Shown: positions 1-5,001 of the stretch, in pieces
How positions within the stretch are numbered: position 1 is the stretch's first letter
Layout: every line of letters begins with the position of its first letter
Origin: JBFLYE01 sp040756715 [NCBI: bacterium]
Lineage (GTDB): Bacteria; UBA9089; UBA9088
Length of the DNA stretch: 7,156 bases
Direction: 5' to 3'
NCBI GenBank assembly: GCA_040756715.1
Contig: JBFLYE010000039.1
Location: forward strand, 1-7,156
Notes under the pieces: generated by a model
The model's database searches: none
Told to the model about the DNA's origin: nothing
The model's input: the letters and a program-made list of their open reading frames with translations, nothing else
Position numbers and translations under genes: made by a program

Positions 1-11
1 CTTAAACCTTC

Positions 12-45
12 AATTCAAAATTCAAAATTTAGAATTCAAAATTTC
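12..45. repeat. AT-rich short direct repeats (TTCAAAA units)
   Basis: TTCAAAA occurs three times, at 14-20, 21-27 and 35-41. The first two abut; the third is separated by TTTAGAA. Nearby TTTAGAATT (28-36) recurs at 421-429, downstream of the tRNA. This looks like a dispersed intergenic repeat rather than coding sequence. Its function is unknown. Confidence 0.5.
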
Positions 46-252
46 TTAAAAGGTGGATGAATTTTTAACAGATAAACACAACCCTATCTATTTTTGCACT
101 AAGTAATGGAAGATACTATAGCTATCTAAAATTATTTGTCTCTATTTTTTATGTGGTAAATTTATCTTATAACCACGAATGAACACGAATAGAGGATACA
201 AAATTACTGTTTCATCCAAAGTTATCTGTGGCTTAAGAAGTAGGTGTCAGGG

Positions 253-270
253 AGGGGAGCGTAGTCCCCT
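253..270. repeat. Small GC hairpin ahead of tRNA-Phe
   Basis: AGGGGA (253-258) and TCCCCT (265-270) form a perfect 6-bp stem around the 6-nt loop GCGTAG. The block is much richer in GC than its surroundings. It has no T-run after it, so it is not an obvious terminator. It could be a processing or regulatory structure in the tRNA precursor, or part of a dispersed repeat. Confidence 0.4.
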
Positions 271-298
271 ATGAGGAGCGCGAAGGCGAAGCGATAAA

Positions 299-371
299 GG
301 CGAGGTAGCTCAGTTGGTAGAGCGCGGGACTGAAAATCCCGGCGTCCCCAGTTCGATTCCGGGCCTCGCCA
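299..371 (+). tRNA. tRNA-Phe (anticodon GAA)
   Basis: The sequence folds into a standard 73-nt class I tRNA. The acceptor stem 299-305/364-370 has seven perfect pairs, with discriminator A371. The D arm is 308-311/320-323 with an 8-nt loop carrying GG at 316-317. The anticodon stem is 325-329/337-341, and the loop 330-336 has U at 331 and anticodon GAA at 332-334, which decodes UUC/UUU. The variable loop has 5 nt. The T loop 352-358 reads TTCGATT. The T stem 347-351/359-363 has one A-C mismatch (A350 against C360). The 3' CCA is not encoded and must be added after transcription. The tRNA is about 64% GC by count, well above the flanks. Confidence 0.97.
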
Positions 372-396
372 TTTTTAATCTTCCAAACTTCTTAAG

Positions 397-419
397 TTAA
401 GAACTTCTGAAGTTTTTAA
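397..419 (+). terminator. AT-rich hairpin after tRNA-Phe; possible terminator and repeat copy
   Basis: TTAAGAACTT (397-406) pairs with AAGTTTTTAA (410-419) around a CTG loop, giving ten pairs with one G-U wobble. The 3' arm holds a run of five T. It begins 25 nt after the tRNA and could end that transcript, but the stem is AT-rich and the T-run is inside it, so termination is uncertain. Its core AACTTC-N-GAAGTT, and AAGTTTAGAA just after it (418-427), also occur in the palindrome inside the gene at 3126-3476, so it may instead be a dispersed element or protein-binding site. Confidence 0.4.
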
Positions 420-439
420 GTTTAGAATTTAAAAAAGCC

Positions 440-469
440 TTGACTAAATGATAAAAGTAAAATTATACT
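440..469 (+). promoter_or_regulatory. sigma70-like promoter for the purD operon, probably leaderless
   Basis: TTGACT (440-445, five of six against TTGACA) and TATACT (464-469, five of six against TATAAT) are separated by 18 nt. Only six bases separate the -10 box from the purD ATG at 476, so the usual start distance of about 7 nt puts transcription initiation on or next to the A of the start codon. No Shine-Dalgarno sequence precedes the ATG. The boxes are seen directly; leaderless transcription is inferred. Confidence 0.75.
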
Positions 470-475
470 TTTGTT

Positions 476-1762
476 ATGAAAATTTTAATTATCGGGAATG
501 GAGGGAGGGAAGATGCCATTGGATGGAAGCTTTCCCAAAGCCCTAATGTAGATGAAATATTTGTTGCCCCTGGAAATGGTGGAACAAAAAGGTTTGGAAA
601 AAATATAGCTGTAAAGAAAAAAGACCTATTTTCTCTTTCCTCCTTTGTAAAGGAGCAAAAAATAGACCTTACCATAGTTGGACCAGAAACGCCGCTTGCT
701 AGCGGAATAGTTAATCATTGGAATGAAAAAAACCTTATGATATTTGGACCTTCAAAAGAGGCAGCACAACTTGAGACAAGCAAGGTATTTGCAAAGGAAT
801 TTATGAGAAAAAACAATATCCCAACCGCAAAATTTAAGGTATTCTCAGAGGCAGAAGAGGCATTAAAGTATATCTTTAAAAAGAAGTATCCAATTGTAAT
901 AAAAGCAGATGGTTTATGCTTTGGAAAAGGAACATTTGTCTGCGAAGACCAAAGGGAAGGAACAACAGCTATAGGGAAGATTATGGAGGAGAGAATATTT
1001 AATTCTGCGGGAGATAAGGTAATTATTGAAGATTTTATCGAGGGAGAGGAGGCTTCATATATTGCCTTTATTGAGGGAGAAAATTTTCTTTCCCTACCCA
1101 TATCCCAGGATCATAAAAGGATATTTGATGGCGATTCTGGACCAAATACAGGTGGAATGGGTGCATATTCTCCCACCAGCCTAATCACGCAAGATTTAGA
1201 GGAAAAAATAAAGAAAGATATTTTAATTCCTACAATTTCAGGTCTTCATAATCTGGGAATTGTATTTAAAGGAATTCTCTATCTTGGGCTTATTTTTAAG
1301 GATAACAATCCGTATCTTCTGGAATACAATACAAGATTTGGAGACCCAGAGACACAGGCAATAATTCCAAGATTACGCTCAGATCTTCTAATACCCATTA
1401 TGGCAACCATAGAGGGAGGGTTGAATAAGGTAAAATTAGAAGTAGATAAAAGAAAATCCCTTTGCGTGGTTCTTGCCTCCTTAGGCTATCCAGAAAATTA
1501 TGAGAAACATAAAGAAATAAAAGGTGTTTCCCAAATAAATGATAATGATATTTTTGTTTTCTATGCAGGTGTGGAGGATAGGGAGGGAAAGCTCCTTACC
1601 TCTGGTGGAAGGGTATTGGGAATAACAGGATTAGGAAATACTATAAAATCCGCAAAAACAAAGGTTTATAATGCAATATCTAATGTAAAATATGAAAATA
1701 TATATTTTAGAAGTGATATTGGAGATAGGGAGATAAAAAGGGAGGAAGAATTTAGGATTTAA
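476..1762 (+). CDS. purD: Phosphoribosylamine-glycine ligase (GAR synthetase)
   Basis: PurD joins 5-phosphoribosylamine and glycine using ATP, the second step of purine synthesis, in the cytoplasm. The 428-aa length is normal for the family. The N-terminal dinucleotide-fold-like motif GNGGREDAIGWKL is at residues 8-19. ATP-grasp signatures follow: KADGLCFGKG (143-152), EGEEAS (189-194), DHKRIFDGDSGPNTGGMGAY (212-231) and YNTRFGDPETQ (284-294). The family normally reads GGREHA near the N-terminus; here residue 13 is Asp instead of His. The glycine-rich KADGLCFGKG also differs from the usual KADGLAAGKG. The start is fixed by the canonical MKILIIGNGG N-terminus and the abutting promoter. It is the first gene of a tightly packed seven-gene run, with no other pur gene in view. 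The stop codon directly touches the next ATG. Confidence 0.96.
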   Translation: MKILIIGNGGREDAIGWKLSQSPNVDEIFVAPGNGGTKRFGKNIAVKKKDLFSLSSFVKEQKIDLTIVGPETPLASGIVNHWNEKNLMIFGPSKEAAQLETSKVFAKEFMRKNNIPTAKFKVFSEAEEALKYIFKKKYPIVIKADGLCFGKGTFVCEDQREGTTAIGKIMEERIFNSAGDKVIIEDFIEGEEASYIAFIEGENFLSLPISQDHKRIFDGDSGPNTGGMGAYSPTSLITQDLEEKIKKDILIPTISGLHNLGIVFKGILYLGLIFKDNNPYLLEYNTRFGDPETQAIIPRLRSDLLIPIMATIEGGLNKVKLEVDKRKSLCVVLASLGYPENYEKHKEIKGVSQINDNDIFVFYAGVEDREGKLLTSGGRVLGITGLGNTIKSAKTKVYNAISNVKYENIYFRSDIGDREIKREEEFRI

Positions 1763-2095
1763 ATGGAAGATTGTATCTTTTGTAAGATTGTAAATAAAGA
1801 GATAAAGGCAAATATTGCCTATGAGGATGAAAAAATGATGGCATTTTATGATATAAATCCACAGGCTCCATTTCATCTTCTCTTAATTCCAAAAAAACAC
1901 ATTGCAGATATTCTTTCACTTGAAGATAAAGATATAATTGGTGAAATGATGTTGAAAATTAAGGAATTAACAAAGGATATTTCACAAAATGGTTTTAGAA
2001 TAGTGATAAATTGTGGAAGAGATTCGGGATGTGAGGTCTTTCACTTACACATTCATATATTAGGAGGAAGGAGGTTAAATTGGCCTCCGGGATAA
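1763..2095 (+). CDS. HIT-family (HINT-like) nucleotide phosphoramidase
   Basis: This 110-aa protein is a histidine-triad hydrolase of the HINT branch, which cleaves AMP-lysine and other nucleoside phosphoramidates; the natural bacterial substrate is usually unclear. The N-terminal CIFCKI carries the C4/C7 pair seen in many members. [18 protein letters not shown] (30-47) is the conserved nucleotide-pocket segment. The catalytic triad HLHIH is at 94-98 (H94, H96, H98), and the C-terminus [10 protein letters not shown] is the HINT hallmark. Residue 90 is Cys where Gln is common. The ATG immediately follows the purD stop; AGGA at 1754-1757, 5 nt upstream, can serve as ribosome-binding site. The rpsU start lies one base after its stop, so the two are probably translationally coupled. 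HIT genes next to rpsU are seen in other bacteria. Confidence 0.94.
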   Translation: MEDCIFCKIVNKEIKANIAYEDEKMMAFYDINPQAPFHLLLIPKKHIADILSLEDKDIIGEMMLKIKELTKDISQNGFRIVINCGRDSGCEVFHLHIHILGGRRLNWPPG

Positions 2096-2096
2096 A
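2062..2096 (+). promoter_or_regulatory. Possible hairpin-bridged Shine-Dalgarno for rpsU
   Basis: A strong AGGAGG (2062-2067) lies too far (29 nt) from the rpsU ATG at 2097 for normal use. Between them GGAGG (2070-2074) can pair perfectly with CCTCC (2084-2088). If this 5-bp stem folds, it removes 19 nt and leaves AGGAGG about 10 nt from the ATG, a workable distance. No other good ribosome-binding site precedes rpsU. The bases also encode the conserved [10 protein letters not shown] tail of the HIT protein, so the pairing may be a by-product of coding constraint. Confidence 0.35.
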
Positions 2097-2294
2097 ATGA
2101 AAAAAGCAATGGTTGGGATAAAGGTTTATGACAATGAATCCTTAGACAATGCCTTAAGAAGATTCAAAAGAAAATGCCTTGAGGAAGGAATAACAGAGGA
2201 GCTTAAAAAACGGGCATATTATGATAAACCTTCTGTGAGAAGAAAAAAGAAAAGCGTGCTTGCTCGTAAAAAAAGATGGGCAATTATTTATTAA
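2097..2294 (+). CDS. rpsU: Small ribosomal subunit protein bS21
   Basis: bS21 is a small basic protein of the 30S subunit that sits near the 3' end of 16S rRNA and helps initiation. The core [20 protein letters not shown] (6-25) is the family signature, followed by a basic tail rich in Lys and Arg (49-60). The length of 65 aa fits. Two starts are possible: ATG 2097, or ATG 2109 (Met5), which gives [11 protein letters not shown], the N-terminus most bS21 proteins have. Neither has a clear nearby Shine-Dalgarno; 2097 is favoured by its one-base gap after the HIT stop, consistent with translational coupling. It is embedded in the purD-xerD operon between HIT and parA. Confidence 0.95.
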   Translation: MKKAMVGIKVYDNESLDNALRRFKRKCLEEGITEELKKRAYYDKPSVRRKKKSVLARKKRWAIIY

Positions 2295-2305
2295 AAAAGG
2301 CCTGA

Positions 2306-3079
2306 ATGGGGAAAATTATTGCGATTGCTAACCAAAAGGGTGGCGTGGGAAAGACCACAACTTGTGTTAATTTAGGAGCAGGAATTTCCTCTTTGGGTTA
2401 TAAAACCTTAATTATAGATATGGATCCCCAAGCAAATGCAAGCATCCATCTGGATATTTCAATTCATAAATTAAACCATTCAATGTATGATGTTTTAATT
2501 TCACAAGATATAAAACTATCCGATATAATTCTTAAAACATCCGTTTCTAAATTAGATGTAGCCCCATCACATATCAATCTCTCTGGAGCAGAGATAGAAC
2601 TTGTCAATATGATTGGAAGGGAGAGGGTTTTAAAAGAGAAGGTAGAGGAAATAATAGACAGCTATGATTATATTTTGATTGATTGCCCACCTTCACTTGG
2701 GCTTCTTACCCTAAATTCATTGACCACCGCACAATATCTGATTATACCCCTTCAGACAGAATTTTTTGCCCTAGAGGGAATAGATAAGCTTATAAGGACA
2801 ATTGAGATTGTAAAGAATAAGTTAAATCATAGCCTTGAAATTTTAAGTATAGTTCCTACCCTCTATACAGAGAAAACAAAGCTTGCAAAAGAGGCTTTAG
2901 AAAAGATTACGGGTTATTTTAAAAACAATGTTTCCAAAACAAGGATAAGGAGAAATGTAAAGCTTGCTGAGTCTCCATCGCATGGAATGCCCATAATGCT
3001 CTATGCACCAAGGTCATATGGAACAATTGATTATCACGACCTTTCTAAAGAAATTGTTAAAAAAACAATAAAAGTCTAA
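2306..3079 (+). CDS. parA: ParA/Soj-family chromosome-partition ATPase
   Basis: This is a deviant-Walker ATPase that forms ATP-dependent dimers on DNA and moves or segregates a partner-bound cargo, normally the ParB-parS origin region. The 257-aa length is that of chromosomal Soj proteins, with no N-terminal helix-turn-helix of plasmid type Ia ParA. The deviant Walker A KGGVGKTT is at 11-18 (signature K11, catalytic-loop K16). IIDMDPQAN (36-44) carries the switch I aspartates, and the Walker B-like YILIDCPPSLG is at 122-132. The conserved C-terminal block RIRRNVKLAESPSHGMPI (213-230) includes basic residues used for non-specific DNA binding. AAGG at 2297-2300, 5 nt upstream, is a plausible ribosome-binding site. 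The gene begins 11 nt after rpsU and is followed 46 nt later by a small protein with a ParB-like N-terminus rather than by a full ParB. Confidence 0.95.
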   Translation: MGKIIAIANQKGGVGKTTTCVNLGAGISSLGYKTLIIDMDPQANASIHLDISIHKLNHSMYDVLISQDIKLSDIILKTSVSKLDVAPSHINLSGAEIELVNMIGRERVLKEKVEEIIDSYDYILIDCPPSLGLLTLNSLTTAQYLIIPLQTEFFALEGIDKLIRTIEIVKNKLNHSLEILSIVPTLYTEKTKLAKEALEKITGYFKNNVSKTRIRRNVKLAESPSHGMPIMLYAPRSYGTIDYHDLSKEIVKKTIKV

Positions 3080-3125
3080 AGAGTCTATGGGGTTAAGGAA
3101 AAATGAATTTTAAGTAGAAAGACAA

Positions 3126-3476
3126 ATGAAAAAGCCTGTATTGGGAAAAGGGGCAGATGCCCTATTTGAAATAACCCAAACCGACACAAAAGGGATAGAG
3201 GAGAAGGTCTTAAGTTCTAAACTTCCGAAGTTTAGAACTTTTGAACATAGACTTACAATCCTTCTTAAAGAATCCCACCTTTCTTTTCTTTCGGGGCTTG
3301 AGAAAAAGATTATGAGAAGCAGAAACTCTAAAAACAAAAGGGAGAGGATAACAAAAAATTCAATAATCAGGGCCTGCCTTGATGCAATGGCTAATCTTCC
3401 TATCGATACATCCGAAATTCCAGATGAAAGAGAGCTTTTAAGAAGGATAGAGAGGGCAATAAATGAAAGGGCTTAA
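3126..3476 (+). CDS. Small ParA-partner candidate: ParB-like N-terminus plus RHH-like domain
   Basis: I know no named family for this 116-aa basic protein. Residues 6-14, LGKGADALF, closely match the N-terminal ParA-contact motif of Spo0J/ParB (B. subtilis Spo0J has LGKGINALF, recalled from memory). The ParB CTP-binding core and helix-turn-helix are absent. Residues 29-39 are encoded by a perfect palindrome. After it, RLTILLKESHLSFLSGLEKK (42-61) and RITKNSIIRACLDAM (74-88) resemble the strand-helix-helix of ribbon-helix-helix DNA-binding proteins, though the basic linker 63-75 is longer than usual. A charged helix ends the protein (about 100-115). The ATG is the first possible start after an in-frame stop at 3111-3113; there is no clear ribosome-binding site. 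Its position after parA suggests a DNA-binding adaptor that stimulates ParA, like the small RHH partners of plasmid ParAs. The role is inferred; a degraded or shortened ParB is the alternative. Confidence 0.65.
   Translation: MKKPVLGKGADALFEITQTDTKGIEEKVLSSKLPKFRTFEHRLTILLKESHLSFLSGLEKKIMRSRNSKNKRERITKNSIIRACLDAMANLPIDTSEIPDERELLRRIERAINERA
3212..3240. repeat. Perfect 14-nt palindrome inside the ParB-like gene
   Basis: AAGTTCTAAACTTC (3212-3225) is the exact reverse complement of GAAGTTTAGAACTT (3227-3240), around the single base C3226. It is translated in frame as residues 29-39 (LSSKLPKFRTF), in the linker between the ParB-like motif and the RHH-like domain. Its core AACTTC-N-GAAGTT and the 10-mer AAGTTTAGAA occur again at 402-427. 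It could be an inserted palindromic element, of the kind known from Rickettsia genes, or a binding site for a dimeric protein such as the one this gene encodes. Confidence 0.85.
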
Positions 3477-4083
3477 AACCTTTTGTGTAGGAGACTACGA
3501 AACAAATTGCTATCTTATCTTTAACAAGAAGAGCGCAATATTGATTGATGCAGGAGAAGGTGTAGAGCAAATTATATATTTTCTCTATTCACATAAGCTA
3601 TCCCTTAAATATATCATAAATACACATTGCCATATAGACCATATTATGGGAGATGATGAGATAAGAAAAGAGACAAAAGCAGAGCTTCTTGTCCATCTTA
3701 AAGACAAAGAAGGACTTTTTAATCCCCTTCTTAATTTATCGGGATTTTTGGGCTCTTCTATGAAATTTAAAGAAGCCACAAGAACAATTAAAGAAAATGA
3801 CATTATCACAGTGGGGGATATAAACCTTAAGGTTATTGAAACACCAGGCCATACCCCAGGCTCTATCTCCCTTCTTTTTGATGATGCTATATTTTGTGGC
3901 GATACGATATTTTCACAGGGAATAGGAAGAACAGACCTTCCAGGGGGAGACCATAAAATCTTAATAAATTCCATTAAGAAATTATTAAATTTTCCAGATA
4001 ACACAACACTTTATCCAGGACATGGAAATCCAGTAACAATAAAAGAGGCAAAATGTCAGCTTGTGAGCTTGATAAATTCATAG
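3463..4083 (+). CDS. Glyoxalase II-like metallo-beta-lactamase-fold hydrolase
   Basis: This 206-aa cytoplasmic protein is a binuclear-metal hydrolase of the glyoxalase II/YcbL-type group, which often hydrolyses thioesters such as S-lactoylglutathione or related compounds; the substrate cannot be read from the sequence. The metal site is complete: THCHIDH at 54-60 (H55, H57, D59, H60), H130 in TPGHTPGS, D147 in FCGDTIF and H187 in YPGHG. GRTDLPGGD (155-163) is typical of this subgroup. The C-terminal substrate-binding helical domain of eukaryotic-type glyoxalase II is missing, as is usual for these short forms. The start overlaps the previous gene by 14 nt and has GAGGG about 6 nt upstream. 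Its end overlaps xerD by 31 nt, so all three are probably cotranscribed and coupled. Confidence 0.93.
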   Translation: MKGLKTFCVGDYETNCYLIFNKKSAILIDAGEGVEQIIYFLYSHKLSLKYIINTHCHIDHIMGDDEIRKETKAELLVHLKDKEGLFNPLLNLSGFLGSSMKFKEATRTIKENDIITVGDINLKVIETPGHTPGSISLLFDDAIFCGDTIFSQGIGRTDLPGGDHKILINSIKKLLNFPDNTTLYPGHGNPVTIKEAKCQLVSLINS

Positions 4084-4934
4084 ATTACCTCTTATTAGAA
4101 AGGGGGTTTTCAAGGAATACAGTCTCTGCATATAGAAATGACATTAGCCATTTTATCCTTTTCCTTAAAAAAACAGCCTTTCAAGATATAGACATAAAAA
4201 TTCTTTTTAATTACTTATTAACTCTTAAAAAAAATAATCTTTCTTCAAGTAGTATATTAAGAAAAATTGCAAGCATAAGGGCATTTTTTAAATTCCTCCT
4301 TCAAGAGGGAATTATACAATCAAATCCAGCATCTTTTCTTAAATCTCAAAAAAGGGAAAGGAAACTTCCAAATTTCTTAACTTATGAGGAGATAGAAAAG
4401 CTTCTTTCTTCTCCTAATATTACAAGCAATTTGGGGATAAGAGATAAAGCATTACTTGAACTATTATACTCAACGGGAATGAGAGTCTCTGAGATTACTA
4501 AATTAAAAATTGAACAATTAAACCTTGAGCTTGGATTTGTCAGGGTATTTGGAAAAAGGGAAAAGGAAAGGATTGTTCCCATTGGAAAGGAGGCAATAAA
4601 ATATCTTAAAGTTTTTCTTCAAAAAAGGGGATGTTTTTTGAAGAAAAAAGGGGATTCTGGCTTTCTTTTTTTAAATTGGAGGGGCTCTCCTTTAACCAGG
4701 GAGGCTGTTTGGAAAATGATTAAAAGATATGGAATAATTGCTGGAATAAGAAAAAACCTATTTCCCCATATCATTAGGCATTCATTTGCCACGCACCTTT
4801 TAAGAAATAAGGCTGATCTTAGGGTAATTCAAGAATTACTTGGACATTCTGATATATCAACCACCCAAATTTATACACACCTTGACAGCAATACAATGAA
4901 GGAATTTCATAAAAGATATCATCCAAGAGCATAA
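4053..4934 (+). CDS. xerD: Tyrosine recombinase XerD (XerC/D family)
   Basis: Xer recombinases resolve chromosome dimers at dif near the terminus. The protein has 293 aa, normal for the family. The N-terminal SAM-like core-binding domain spans about 3-90 (with ERGFSRNTVSAYRNDI at 16-31). The catalytic domain has R144 in TGMRVSE, K168 in the GKREKER beta-hairpin, H239 and R242 in FPHIIRHSFATHLL, H265 in LLGHSDISTTQIYTH, and the nucleophile Y274. The LGHSDISTTQIYTH block is more XerD-like than XerC-like. The common TLRHS reads IIRHS here. The start overlaps the hydrolase gene by 31 nt and is supported by GAGG 4 nt upstream. It is the last gene of the operon and, like parA, concerns chromosome inheritance. 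It could serve as the sole Xer protein; I cannot tell from this window. Confidence 0.93.
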   Translation: MSACELDKFIDYLLLERGFSRNTVSAYRNDISHFILFLKKTAFQDIDIKILFNYLLTLKKNNLSSSSILRKIASIRAFFKFLLQEGIIQSNPASFLKSQKRERKLPNFLTYEEIEKLLSSPNITSNLGIRDKALLELLYSTGMRVSEITKLKIEQLNLELGFVRVFGKREKERIVPIGKEAIKYLKVFLQKRGCFLKKKGDSGFLFLNWRGSPLTREAVWKMIKRYGIIAGIRKNLFPHIIRHSFATHLLRNKADLRVIQELLGHSDISTTQIYTHLDSNTMKEFHKRYHPRA

Positions 4935-5001
4935 AAATTGCAAATTTTAAAATGCAAATCTCAAATTGATGAGAGGATAAAAATTTGGAGCGAAGCGACG
5001 A
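4935..5001. repeat. AT-rich repeat-like spacer with GCGAAGCGA block before cooC
   Basis: The 67-nt spacer holds related AT words (TTGCAAATTTTAAAATGCAA around 4938-4957, including the 10-nt palindrome ATTTTAAAAT) and then GGAGCGAAGCGACGA at 4987-5001. GCGAAGCGA (4990-4998) also occurs at 286-294 just before the tRNA, which suggests a shared dispersed element. GGAG at 4987-4990 lies 11 nt before the cooC ATG and may act as a spaced ribosome-binding site. I see no clear promoter or terminator. Confidence 0.45.

Larger units (their letters stand above)
1..298. other. Non-coding, repeat-rich region upstream of tRNA-Phe
   Basis: I see no convincing gene in this stretch. It is a patchwork: an AT-rich block with three copies of TTCAAAA (14-20, 21-27, 35-41); a 16-nt sequence (51-66) that recurs at 5762-5777; two copies of CACGAAT spaced by 10 nt (174-180 and 184-190); and a GC-rich block from about 251 that contains a 6-bp hairpin and a GCGAAG-rich stretch, ending at the tRNA. 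A tRNA promoter must lie here or further upstream. A weak candidate is TTGTCT at 136-141 followed by TGGTAAATT ending at 162, but the spacer is only 15 nt, so I do not call it. Confidence 0.6.

Noticed and set aside
174-190. Two CACGAAT units as a CRISPR or iteron array
   Set aside because: Only two 7-nt copies with no regular array. Best seen as a short dispersed repeat.
463-1101. Reverse-strand open frames opposite purD
   Set aside because: They are nested in a well-supported purD gene, with no family resemblance or ribosome-binding site.
1631-1876. Hydrophobic 81-aa reverse-strand frame across the purD-HIT junction
   Set aside because: Its hydrophobic look comes from the complement of AT-rich codons. 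Both + strand genes are clear family members.
3103-3117. Tiny open frame MNFK with AAGGA upstream, before the ParB-like gene
   Set aside because: Only four codons and a different frame from the gene after it. A leader peptide is possible but cannot be supported.
2306-3476. Canonical parS site (TGTTTCACGTGAAACA type) near parA
   Set aside because: I found no sequence like it in the window. The palindrome at 3212-3240 is unrelated to it.
4053-4934. XerD-like gene as an integrase of a mobile element next to tRNA-Phe
   Set aside because: The gene is a housekeeping-type Xer with all its motifs, lies inside an operon 3.7 kb from the tRNA, and no duplicate of the tRNA 3' end (attachment site) is seen in the window.
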